Shown here: one piece after another, positions 23,461 through 32,159 of the stretch
Numbering within the stretch: the first letter of the stretch is position 1
Layout: every line of letters begins with the position of its first letter
From: an uncultured bacterium
GTDB taxonomy: Bacteria > Bacillota > Clostridia > Lachnospirales > Lachnospiraceae
Length of the DNA stretch: 64,000 nucleotides
Direction of reading: 5' to 3'
NCBI GenBank assembly: GCA_945949875.1
Contig: CAMFGH010000003.1
Coordinates: 1-64,000, forward strand
Program-made: the position numbers and the translations under genes
Notes under the pieces: generated by a model
Databases searched by the model: none
What the model saw: the letters and a program-made list of their open reading frames with translations, nothing else
Told to the model about the DNA's origin: nothing

Positions 23461-25467
23461 TTATGCTGCTTTCTTCAACTCATACTCTGCTTTAAACTGC
23501 GTATTTGTTTTGTTGATGATTCCTACAACAACAGCAACCATTAAAATTACTGCAATGAGTCCCGGAACAAATCCGTTTCCAAGTCCTCCTGTTGTAATCA
23601 ATGTACCAATCTGATATACCAGGAAAGCGACTACATAACCGGTTCCTAACTGAAGTGCTATACCACCCCACAGCCATTTTTTGCTTTGCATTTCTGAGTT
23701 CATGGCACCAAGGGCTGCAAAACAAGGGGGTGTAAATAAGTTAAACATCAGGTAAGCAAGGGCTGCCACTTTTGTGATTGCCATGGCTGATGCAACCACA
23801 TTACCATCACCAACCAGTGCAAGCTCTTCCGTATCAATAAAAGCACTTAATCCATAGCAGACAGCCAGTGTTCCTACTACATTTTCCTTTGCAATAAAGC
23901 CTGTTACAGCAGCTGCTGCGAGCTGCCATGCTGCAATACCAACAACAGGTACTAAAAGGAATGCAATCGGAGAAGCGATCGAAGCAAGGATGGATGTGCT
24001 TTCCATTCCTTCTTCCACTACCTGCAGATGCCAGTCAAAGGACTGCATGATCTGCACGATGGTATTACAAACCAGAATAATGGTTCCTGCCTTGATGATA
24101 TAGGCCTTGCCTCGTCCAAGCATGGAAATCGTAGCTCTTTTCAGGCTTGGTAGCTTATATTCCGGTAGCTCAATGATAAAGAATGATTTTCTGTATTTAT
24201 ATCCTGTAATAGCCTTCACTAATAATGCTCCCAGTAGAATCAGTCCGATACCAACGAAGTACATCACTGTTCCTACCCAAGGTGTATCCGGGAAAAATGC
24301 ACCGGCAAACAGTGCAATAACAGGAAGTTTTGCACCACAAGGCATGAATGGTGTAAGCATGGCTGTGGTCCGTCTTTCTCTCTCATTACGAATGGTACGA
24401 CATGCCATAATACCCGGAATGGCACATCCGGTACCGATTACCATTGGGATTACTGATTTCCCGGAAAGTCCTACTCTTTTAAATATAGGATCCAGAACCA
24501 CAGTGGCGCGTGCCATGTATCCACAGTCTTCCAAAAGAGCGATCAGGAAATACATTACCATGACCAGTGGCAGGAATCCCACAACGGCACCTACACCTCC
24601 GATGATTCCATCTACAAGAAGGGACTGTAAGAATGGATTTGCATTTTCTACAAGTCCTGCAACCCATTCCTGGAAAATTTCAATCCAGCCAACCAGCCAG
24701 TCTGCGATCCAGGTTCCAAGGGTAGACTGTGAAATGTAAAATACGCCGAACATTACTACCGCAAAAATCAGGATACCCAGCACCGGATTGGTAAGAACAG
24801 CATCGATTTTGTCCTGACTGTTTTTCTCTTTCGTCAAAACTTTACGCTTTTCCACAGAAGCAACGATGGACTTTACAAATTCAAAACGTTTTCTGTCTTC
24901 AGCCTCTACCTCGCTCTTATTATGTAGATCAATATCAGCCTGAACATAAGGAGCCTTCTGCTCCTGCCCCTTTAAGGAAGCTGCTTTTATTACCACATCC
25001 TTCAGTCCATCATGACCGGAAGAAGTGGAAACTGTCTTGATAACCGGACAACCAAGCTTGTTGGATAAAAGCTCCACATCGATTTGTATATCTTTCTTTT
25101 CGTTAATATCACTCTTGTTCAGTGCAACTACCACAGGAATACCAAGTTCCAGAAGTTGTATTGTAAAGAAAAGACTTCGGCTCAAATTCGTAGCATCTAC
25201 AATATTAATAATGGCATCCGGATTTTCATTCTTTACATATCCACTGGTAATACTTTCCTCGGAAGTAAAGGGTGACATAGAATAAGCCCCCGGTAAATCT
25301 ACTGCAATCAGTTCTTCCTCCCCATCATAATAAACCTTTTTAATGAGGCTTTCCTTTTTCTCCACGGTAACACCGGCCCAGTTTCCAACCTTTTCGTTTC
25401 TTCCCGTAAGGGCATTATACATCGTGGTCTTTCCACTATTAGGATTACCCGTTAATGCGATTCTCAT
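23461..25467 (-). CDS. feoB: FeoB ferrous iron transporter
   Basis: A 668-residue inner-membrane protein. The N-terminal G domain shows G1 GNPNSGKTT, the WAGVTVE switch I region, G3 DLPGAYS and G4 NKSD; it is followed by a helical spacer and a large polytopic domain with two Gate-type repeats (e.g. YMARATVVLDPIF, GTGCAIPGIMACRTI, and the later AAAVTGFIAKENVVGT). Residue count is slightly below E. coli FeoB (773) but normal for clostridial copies. It lies between feoA and the Cys-rich gene. A TTAG-N6-CTAA operator 40 bp upstream suggests iron-dependent repression in addition to the site before feoA. Confidence 0.95.
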   Translation of the reverse strand: MRIALTGNPNSGKTTMYNALTGRNEKVGNWAGVTVEKKESLIKKVYYDGEEELIAVDLPGAYSMSPFTSEESITSGYVKNENPDAIINIVDATNLSRSLFFTIQLLELGIPVVVALNKSDINEKKDIQIDVELLSNKLGCPVIKTVSTSSGHDGLKDVVIKAASLKGQEQKAPYVQADIDLHNKSEVEAEDRKRFEFVKSIVASVEKRKVLTKEKNSQDKIDAVLTNPVLGILIFAVVMFGVFYISQSTLGTWIADWLVGWIEIFQEWVAGLVENANPFLQSLLVDGIIGGVGAVVGFLPLVMVMYFLIALLEDCGYMARATVVLDPIFKRVGLSGKSVIPMVIGTGCAIPGIMACRTIRNERERRTTAMLTPFMPCGAKLPVIALFAGAFFPDTPWVGTVMYFVGIGLILLGALLVKAITGYKYRKSFFIIELPEYKLPSLKRATISMLGRGKAYIIKAGTIILVCNTIVQIMQSFDWHLQVVEEGMESTSILASIASPIAFLLVPVVGIAAWQLAAAAVTGFIAKENVVGTLAVCYGLSAFIDTEELALVGDGNVVASAMAITKVAALAYLMFNLFTPPCFAALGAMNSEMQSKKWLWGGIALQLGTGYVVAFLVYQIGTLITTGGLGNGFVPGLIAVILMVAVVVGIINKTNTQFKAEYELKKAA

Positions 25468-25507
25468 GACACATCCTCCTTTTTAAATTTCATGCATACA
25501 ACTTTTG

Positions 25508-25521
25508 TTAGTTTTCACTAA
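25508..25521. promoter_or_regulatory. DtxR-type operator TTAG-N6-CTAA (copy 2)
   Basis: TTAGTTTTCACTAA in the feoA-feoB gap, 40 bp before feoB. Same dyad as at 20096 and 25848. Confidence 0.65.
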
Positions 25522-25571
25522 CTTGTTCTTAAAAAAAATAGTGCTTTCATCACTATTTTTTTCAATCTCTT

Positions 25572-25784
25572 TTATATTGAAATAGCCTTTGCTAAATCAG
25601 TATCAATGTTATATCTGGCATCTTTGATAGAAACAACACATCCGCCTTTTATATGAGAAATTACAGTAATTGGCTCTCCGCTATAACACCCTAAAGAAAA
25701 CAAGAATGACTCCAATTCCTCATCTTCGGTTTCAATGTTTTTTACAAAATATTCTTCTCCAGCAACCGCATCTGATAAAAACAT
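25572..25784 (-). CDS. feoA: FeoA, SH3-like accessory protein
   Basis: A 70-residue cytoplasmic protein of the FeoA family, with the pattern YFVKNIETEDEELESFLFSLGCYSGEPITVISHIKGGCVVSIKDARYNID shown in parts by the motifs FLFSLGCYSG and the C-terminal KDARYNIDTDLA, which is the SH3-like core with the invariant Leu-Gly turn. FeoA is thought to modulate FeoB GTPase activity. The ATG at 25784, eight bases after AAGGA, is preferred over the ATG three codons earlier. It is the first gene of the feo operon and is preceded by two DtxR-type sites. Confidence 0.9.
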   Translation of the reverse strand: MFLSDAVAGEEYFVKNIETEDEELESFLFSLGCYSGEPITVISHIKGGCVVSIKDARYNIDTDLAKAISI

Positions 25785-25847
25785 GTTCTCCATCCATCCT
25801 TTCTATAAATAGCATAATCTATAGCAGTATGTGTCAATAAACTATTG

Positions 25848-25885
25848 TTAGTTTTCCCTAACCGAATTAAGTTTAGTATAACTAA
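25848..25885. promoter_or_regulatory. DtxR-type operators before feoA (copy 3 and a variant)
   Basis: TTAGTTTTCCCTAA (25848-25861) and a shortened dyad TTAGTATAACTAA (25873-25885) lie 64-101 bp upstream of the feoA start, where the promoter is expected. Confidence 0.65.
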
Positions 25886-26020
25886 CTGCTTTTGTCAACA
25901 CTTTTTCTCAATAAAAATCTTATTGAGATTTTTTCAAGATCCTTTTTGCCATAACAGGCAACATCTCTCATCATTATAAAAATCCTGTCCCCTTTCTATT
26001 TCGTAATTTCCGCGAAGTTA

Positions 26021-26236
26021 GTGGCAGATGGCATTTTGAGAGGAGCAGGTATGATGCAGAAATTTATGATCTCAACCTTTACAGATTTAATTCTCCGTGT
26101 GCTGCTTGCTTTTTGTTTTTCCAGAACAGTACTGGGTGCAACCGGCATCTGGTGTGCATGGCCAATCGGGTGGTGTGTTGCCTCCGTTTTGTCCATCGTA
26201 TTTTATTACAACGGGCCATGGAAGGAAAAGCACTAG
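26021..26236 (+). pseudogene. C-terminal remnant of a MATE-family efflux transporter
   Basis: About 71 residues matching only the end of MATE proteins: VADGILRGAGMMQKFM, then two hydrophobic segments around TDLILRVLLAFCFS and TGIWCAWPIGWCVASVLSIVFY, ending GPWKEKH. A complete MATE protein has about 450 residues and 12 membrane helices; nothing upstream supplies the rest, since the preceding sequence is the feoA operator region. There is no ribosome binding site. It is a gene relic. Confidence 0.78.
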
Positions 26237-26292
26237 CTTATGATTTCATACTGAGAATTTTTCTCATTGTATTTTATAGGCAAAAAGGCAGG

Positions 26293-28179
26293 TTATTCCG
26301 GAATACTATCCCCCAGACACAGCGCTCCCCAGCCCACCCGGGCATTGGGATACTCTGTCCCGGTCTCTGATTCCGTAGATGTGGGAGAGCCGGATGAGGA
26401 ACCGGAACTTCCTGCCAGCTCCTGTGTGCCTCCGATCAGATATGCTTTCAGCTTTTCTCCATATAAAAAGGGATCATTTCCCCTTACAATTCCCCATTCC
26501 ATCAAAAGTGCGCAGCTCCCGGTCACAAAGGGCGCTGCAAAAGAGGTGCCCGTTACGCTGGTATAGCCCCCGGTTCTGTCCGGTACCAGAAGATCTACTC
26601 CCGGTGCTACCAGATCCGGTTTCTGGGCATTTTCCATATTTTCAAATCCTCTGCCGGAAAAATCCGCGTATTCCCGATACACCGTATGATAGGCTCCCAC
26701 AGTGATCACTTTTTCTGCGGTTCCGGGTATGGTAAAGGTTCCGGTGGGTGTAGGCCGGAAAAAGCCGGTCCCCTGATTCAGTACCACATTCGAGGGTAAG
26801 TACATTCTGAGCCTACCATCCCGTATTCTGATTCCCCGGATTTCCAGCTGCCAGATACCATTTGCTACATAGGGATTTCCAATAAAATCAAAATAATATT
26901 CCTGTATCCTGCTATAAGGAGTGGGATCTCCCAGATAAAACAGGATTCTGGTCTGTTCGATCTCAAAGATCTGCTTTCCCATGTTTTCCAAAGAAATAAC
27001 GATCTGTCTTCCCCCCGGGGATGTCAGTGCCACATCGATTTCATCTGCATAATTTTTCCAGATGGCCAGGGAAATAGAGCTTTGGTATAGTGCGATATTC
27101 CATTCCACAAGCTGCTTTTGCGGTCTTCCGGTGAACACACCTTCCAAAGATTCTGATTCTTTCGTGAGTTCCAGTTCCAGGTGCCCTGCTGCCGCACCTT
27201 CATTTCCGCTCCCCACACATAATACCGTTTTGTAGGTATTTGATGCAGTATTCAAAAATTGCTCCAGCAGGGAACTTCCATCATGTGCCCCATAGGTACT
27301 GCCGTAACTGATGTTTATGGCAAGTGGCATGCCAAGCTGCTGGGCTTTTTGCAACATCCAGGTCACTGCCCGCATGAGCTCTGTTGTCCGGGTAAAGCCC
27401 TTGGGATTTCCGCTTCCCAGCTTAACGATCAGAAAGTCACTCTTTTCAGCGACTCCGCCTTTTCCGCCAGCAATGGCCGCTACCGCAGAACCATGGCCGG
27501 AACGATCAAAACTAAGTTCTTCTGTTCCGGCCATGTTCTGGTTATTCTGATCCGGGATATTTTGATTCTGCATATCCCGAATACTCTGATTCAACTGTTC
27601 TCTGTTGTACTCTACACCCTCCCAAAAGCCTTCCGGAGGGCTTTCTCCTATGGAAGAATCCGGCGTCTTGGACTGGTCCCACAAAAAGCGTATCCGGCTG
27701 TTTCCCTGTGCATCCCGGAATATGGGGCTTCCATAATCGATGCCGGAATCCGGTATTCCCAGAAGTACACCTTCCCCGGTTAACATCAGTCCTCTTTCTG
27801 TTACCTCCGGTATACAGGCCGCTATTTTCCCCTGGGACAAAGTTGTTGCCTCTTCATATAAAGCTTTTGCTTTTTCAATATAGTCTATTTCAGGCAGTTC
27901 CGATAAAAGATTGACCCATTCTTTTAACACATTGACAATGGCATAGCCGGGAAGCAGAAGTTCCAGGTAAAAATTGGTGTTTTCCCTTTGCTCAATCTGA
28001 GATATCCTTGTCTGTAAATCTCCATGATATTTTAGAACAAGTTCCCATCTGTCGTTTTCAGATACCCCTACTCCCAGTTCCAGGGAAGCATTTCTTTCCT
28101 CTTCTGTTGCCTGCAGGGAGAGATTCAGCAGATTCTCCCTTTTTTGATCATTTTCAAAAAACAAACCATTTTGATCCAA
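26293..28179 (-). CDS. S8 (subtilisin-like) peptidase of the Csp type
   Basis: A 628-residue serine protease without a signal peptide. The catalytic triad is complete: Asp144 in IPDSGID, His229 in SGHGSAVA, Ser546 in GTSFAAP. A ~115-residue N-terminal prodomain-like region precedes it, and a ~130-residue jelly-roll-like insert lies between His and Ser, as in clostridial CspA/B/C germination proteases. A QN-rich stretch (NQNIPDQNNQNMAG) precedes the His motif. The C-terminus carries a Ser/Gly-rich loop. The start is TTG 28179 with GGA eight bases upstream. Csp proteins process the cortex hydrolase SleC at germination, but many Clostridia carry additional S8 paralogues whose role is unknown; this may be one. 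Confidence 0.85.
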   Translation of the reverse strand: MDQNGLFFENDQKRENLLNLSLQATEEERNASLELGVGVSENDRWELVLKYHGDLQTRISQIEQRENTNFYLELLLPGYAIVNVLKEWVNLLSELPEIDYIEKAKALYEEATTLSQGKIAACIPEVTERGLMLTGEGVLLGIPDSGIDYGSPIFRDAQGNSRIRFLWDQSKTPDSSIGESPPEGFWEGVEYNREQLNQSIRDMQNQNIPDQNNQNMAGTEELSFDRSGHGSAVAAIAGGKGGVAEKSDFLIVKLGSGNPKGFTRTTELMRAVTWMLQKAQQLGMPLAINISYGSTYGAHDGSSLLEQFLNTASNTYKTVLCVGSGNEGAAAGHLELELTKESESLEGVFTGRPQKQLVEWNIALYQSSISLAIWKNYADEIDVALTSPGGRQIVISLENMGKQIFEIEQTRILFYLGDPTPYSRIQEYYFDFIGNPYVANGIWQLEIRGIRIRDGRLRMYLPSNVVLNQGTGFFRPTPTGTFTIPGTAEKVITVGAYHTVYREYADFSGRGFENMENAQKPDLVAPGVDLLVPDRTGGYTSVTGTSFAAPFVTGSCALLMEWGIVRGNDPFLYGEKLKAYLIGGTQELAGSSGSSSGSPTSTESETGTEYPNARVGWGALCLGDSIPE

Positions 28180-28225
28180 CTTGATTTTCCACGCTCAATC
28201 TATCTTCTTTATCATTATATGCGCA

Positions 28226-31200
28226 TTACCAGACATCAAGTTCCGTTCTTTCTGTCATATTGTGAATGACTTCTTTGATCAATAGCGGCAGGAATGGTTT
28301 TGTAACATATTCATCGCAGTCTAATCTTGCAAATTCCTCTAATGTATTCAAATTATTTTCATCGGTCATCAAAACGACTGGGGTCTGATATTCCTCTCGA
28401 ATCAGCTTCAGGGTTTCCAGTCCATCCAGATCAGGCATACTGATATCCAGCAAAATCAGGTCGACGGTCTCTTTTTCCAGAATATCCAACGCCTGCCTTC
28501 CACCGGACGCAGGTATGGTTGCATACATCGGCTCATCCTTCATGATATGTGCAATCACTTTATGGTTCATAGGCTCATCATCTACTACAAGGATGATTTT
28601 TTGTGCGTCATCAACCTGCCTCATTTTATATTCTTTATCTTCATCAATCATCTGAAGCATTACATCAGCAATAGCCGGGTCAAACTGCGTGCCTTTTCCT
28701 TCTTCTATGATGCTTCGTACCACTTCCCGGGGAAGTGCTTTTCGATAACTACGATTACTGGTCATGGCATCATAGGAATCCGCCACTGCAAGAATTCTTG
28801 CCATTTCCGGTATGTTTTCCCCGGAAATTCTGTTGGGATAGCCGGAACCATCATATCTTTCATGATGGTATTTTGTGGCAATGGCGATCCTGTGGCTGCC
28901 ACCAATACCTTTCAAAATATGATATCCGGTAATAGGATGTACTTTTATGATATTAAATTCTTCATCTGTCAGTTTTCCTTCTTTATTGATGATGGAATTG
29001 GGAATACGGATTTTACCCACATCATGGAGAAGTCCTGCCCTGTATATTTCTTCCTGCTCTTCTTTGTCTTTCCCCATTCTTTCAGCAATCATTCTGGCGT
29101 ATTCTGCCACTCGTTTGGAATGACCACTGGTATATCTGTCCTTGGCATCCACCGCTTCACTAAGTGCTGTCACTGTCTGCAGGAACAATTTTTTGGTAGC
29201 TTTCTGTTGACTGCGTAGTTCACTGGTTTGTTCCTGTACCTTTTTCTCCAGGGTGGCCTGATTTAATTCCAATTCATTTTTTCTTAGAATAAACAAAATC
29301 ATACTGGCCACACTGAAAAGCGTAGAAATCAGGATCTCTAAAGAAACAATCCACAAATAAACTTTAAAAGCAGGTCTTTCCCATGCCCTCAGCTCTCTTT
29401 GCACGATATAATTCGTTTCCTGTAAAACATGATTTCCTGTACTATCCAAAATCTGCAGACAGATTGTATATTCTGATAAATCAGGTTTTAAAATTCTGAT
29501 CGGTTCTACTTTATTCCAGTCACAGACAATTGGATTATTATCCAGGCCTTTGATAAAGAAGCGTACTTTGACATCTGTAAAGGCATAATTACGTACAGAA
29601 GCATAAATGGAAACATTTTTGGCATTATATGGAACTACATAGTCAGTTCCATCTGTAATTTCCAATTCTTTTCCATCACATTGTACCGATACAATGCCAT
29701 ACTTCATCTGCTCCCTGGAATGCTCTTTTCCTCCGTCAAAAAGAATAATCCCACTATTACTACATAGATAAAGCTGCCCATCCTCTGTCTTATAGTTCCA
29801 GGAATTTGGCGTAAGACCGGAAACCAGTCCATCTCCGGCTCCATATAGCCGGAACTGACTTCCACCATCTATGCACAATTCTTCCAGATTCACCTTATAA
29901 AGCCCTGCACTGCAGGTTACATAGGCGATATCTCCATCTATGATCACATCATAGTTGTTAAAATATGGGAACTTGTCCAGTTTTTTTATATTCCCTTCTA
30001 AATCCATGTGACAAAGGGCATTACTGGTTACAATCAGGTATCCCTTTTCGTATGGAACAATTCTTAAAATTACATTGGAGGACAGGCCATCCTGATCGGT
30101 ATAATTTCCGATCAGTTTTCCATCAGAAATAAGATAGATACCACTGCCATCACTACCGGCCCATATGGTTCCATCCTTTCCTTCTGCAATCGAAAGAATC
30201 TGGGTATTGGCCAGGCCCTCTTCCGATGTCAACGTACCGGTCAATTTTTCATCTCGAATCAAATTGACACCATCTGCTGTTCCAACAGCAACGCTGCCAT
30301 CACGAAGCTCTGTAATACACCGGAAACGGTCACTGGTAGTCTGACTGTTTTCCTGATTATAAAAATGAATCGTTCCCTGGGCATCCTGGCAAAACAGTCC
30401 GCTATAGGTACAAACCCACAACTGATTCTGGGAATCCGCCATGATGGAACGCACTCTGGACTCACCAACAGCTTCTACCAGTTCATTACTGATTTTCTCG
30501 TACTTCTCATTTAATACCACCAGACCGGTGTCTGTACCACAGTAAAAATCGCCCTGATAGTATTCCACTGCATTGGTGTATGTACCTTCCATTCCTATTT
30601 TGTCAAACAGGTTGGCAAAAGGACTTTCCGAAAGCTTCATTACCCCATAATGAGAAGAGGCAACCCATATATTTCCCTGATAATCTTCATAAAAGCATTC
30701 AATAGATGAATTGAAGTTATCTGAAGAAATGGTTCGATAGGCATTCTTATCATCCAGATAACCAAATTCACTTTCTGTGGCAACCCAGATTCGGCCGGCA
30801 CTGTCTTCATAAAGAGCTGAAATTTGATTTGCCGTCATTACAACCTGACTGCAAAGAATAATTTCCCGCTCTGTTACATCTGCCCAAAACAGTTCTCCTG
30901 TTTCTGTTCCTACCAATAATCCTTTGGATGTATTACATAAGGAATAGAAAAAAAGATCCTTTCCCAGGTATCCGGAAAGAGCTATCGTATTATTATCATC
31001 GATGGCATACATCGTTCCATTGTTGTCCAGTACCAACAGTTTATCCTGATAAACAGTCATAACCTTTGCAAAGGTAATCCCCTGGCCCATGACTTCAATC
31101 CGATCATCCTTATGGAACATACAGATTTTATCACTGGTTCCTACATAAACATTTCCATTTTCATCTTCTGCAAAACACTTTACCGTATTGGACGGAAGTC

Positions 31201-32137
31201 CATCTTCCATGGTGAAATAGGTATATCGGCCATTTTCATAACGGGCAATACCGGCATCATTTGTACCAATCCATAATCTGCCACTGCTGTCATTCATCAT
31301 GCAGACAACATTCACCAGACCGCCTTCCCGGATAAATTCAAACTCCTTTCCATCGTATCTGGTCAAACCTGCATAACTGCCTAACCAAATATATCCATCC
31401 TCTGTTCCACAAATGGAATTAGCCTCTGAAGATACCATTCCATTGGTATTGTTATAAATCTTTTTGGTAAAACTATCCTCCGGCATTTCTTCTGCAGCTT
31501 TTATCTGTAATGGTGCCATAAGCTGGGAAAGCATCATTCCGATCAAAAGAATGCCTGCTGCCGCCTGAGTTTTTCCCTTCTTTTTTCTTCTGCAGGTATC
31601 CCAGATACGTATCAGCAGATATGCAAGGATGACACAAATCTGTTTATCAATGATTTCGAGAATCACTTCACCAGCCAGGGAAGATATTACAAGGGGTACA
31701 TCATGCCAGCGCAGCATATCCACCAGGGTATCCCCCCAGACATTTCCTGAATAGCCACCATTTACCAGCACATTTAATGGCGTAGAAACAACCGTACATA
31801 AAACACCAAGCCAGAAACTGGCTATAAAAGCCTGCGATATGTTATTGATAAATCCCTTTTTCATAAAAACATGAATCAGAATAGCCGCCGTCACACTGGT
31901 CGCTGCATAGATAAGCACCGTAGGATCATAGATGGCAAAGATCAGATTGTTGGATAACCCGGCCAATATTCCGATCCATAGTCCACCATAATAAGAAGCA
32001 ATGCAGGTACCTATCATATCCAGCCACACAGGCAGCACGAAATGATGTGCGATATACCTTCCTGCAATATTTAATCCAATTCCAATGACAAGAATCATTG
32101 TTTTTTTCAGCCAGTTCTTCAATAGAAATCCCCTCAT
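28226..32137 (-). CDS. Sensor protein: ECF-S-like membrane domain, two-component propeller, Y_Y_Y, HD-GYP and REC
   Basis: A 1303-residue membrane protein. Residues 10-215 hold about six hydrophobic helices resembling an ECF transporter S-component (GLNIAGRYIAHHF, VLPVWLDMIGT, GGLWIGILAGLSNNLIF). Residues 240-850 are two-component regulator propeller repeats (GYIWLGSYAGLTRYDG, GRLWIGTNDAGIARY, GTIWAGSDGSGIYL), followed by a Y_Y_Y-type Ig-like domain to about 930 and a further helix. A coiled coil then leads to HD-GYP at ~975-1165 (GLLHDVGKIRIP, HHERYDGSGYP) and a C-terminal REC domain with VVDDEPMN, LLDISMPDLDG and KPF. The propeller should be outside the cell and the HD-GYP/REC inside. It lies 22 bp after the hybrid kinase gene, which presumably phosphorylates the REC domain. 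Confidence 0.87.
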   Translation of the reverse strand: MRGFLLKNWLKKTMILVIGIGLNIAGRYIAHHFVLPVWLDMIGTCIASYYGGLWIGILAGLSNNLIFAIYDPTVLIYAATSVTAAILIHVFMKKGFINNISQAFIASFWLGVLCTVVSTPLNVLVNGGYSGNVWGDTLVDMLRWHDVPLVISSLAGEVILEIIDKQICVILAYLLIRIWDTCRRKKKGKTQAAAGILLIGMMLSQLMAPLQIKAAEEMPEDSFTKKIYNNTNGMVSSEANSICGTEDGYIWLGSYAGLTRYDGKEFEFIREGGLVNVVCMMNDSSGRLWIGTNDAGIARYENGRYTYFTMEDGLPSNTVKCFAEDENGNVYVGTSDKICMFHKDDRIEVMGQGITFAKVMTVYQDKLLVLDNNGTMYAIDDNNTIALSGYLGKDLFFYSLCNTSKGLLVGTETGELFWADVTEREIILCSQVVMTANQISALYEDSAGRIWVATESEFGYLDDKNAYRTISSDNFNSSIECFYEDYQGNIWVASSHYGVMKLSESPFANLFDKIGMEGTYTNAVEYYQGDFYCGTDTGLVVLNEKYEKISNELVEAVGESRVRSIMADSQNQLWVCTYSGLFCQDAQGTIHFYNQENSQTTSDRFRCITELRDGSVAVGTADGVNLIRDEKLTGTLTSEEGLANTQILSIAEGKDGTIWAGSDGSGIYLISDGKLIGNYTDQDGLSSNVILRIVPYEKGYLIVTSNALCHMDLEGNIKKLDKFPYFNNYDVIIDGDIAYVTCSAGLYKVNLEELCIDGGSQFRLYGAGDGLVSGLTPNSWNYKTEDGQLYLCSNSGIILFDGGKEHSREQMKYGIVSVQCDGKELEITDGTDYVVPYNAKNVSIYASVRNYAFTDVKVRFFIKGLDNNPIVCDWNKVEPIRILKPDLSEYTICLQILDSTGNHVLQETNYIVQRELRAWERPAFKVYLWIVSLEILISTLFSVASMILFILRKNELELNQATLEKKVQEQTSELRSQQKATKKLFLQTVTALSEAVDAKDRYTSGHSKRVAEYARMIAERMGKDKEEQEEIYRAGLLHDVGKIRIPNSIINKEGKLTDEEFNIIKVHPITGYHILKGIGGSHRIAIATKYHHERYDGSGYPNRISGENIPEMARILAVADSYDAMTSNRSYRKALPREVVRSIIEEGKGTQFDPAIADVMLQMIDEDKEYKMRQVDDAQKIILVVDDEPMNHKVIAHIMKDEPMYATIPASGGRQALDILEKETVDLILLDISMPDLDGLETLKLIREEYQTPVVLMTDENNLNTLEEFARLDCDEYVTKPFLPLLIKEVIHNMTERTELDVW

Positions 32138-32159
32138 TTCTCACACCTGTCAGATATTC

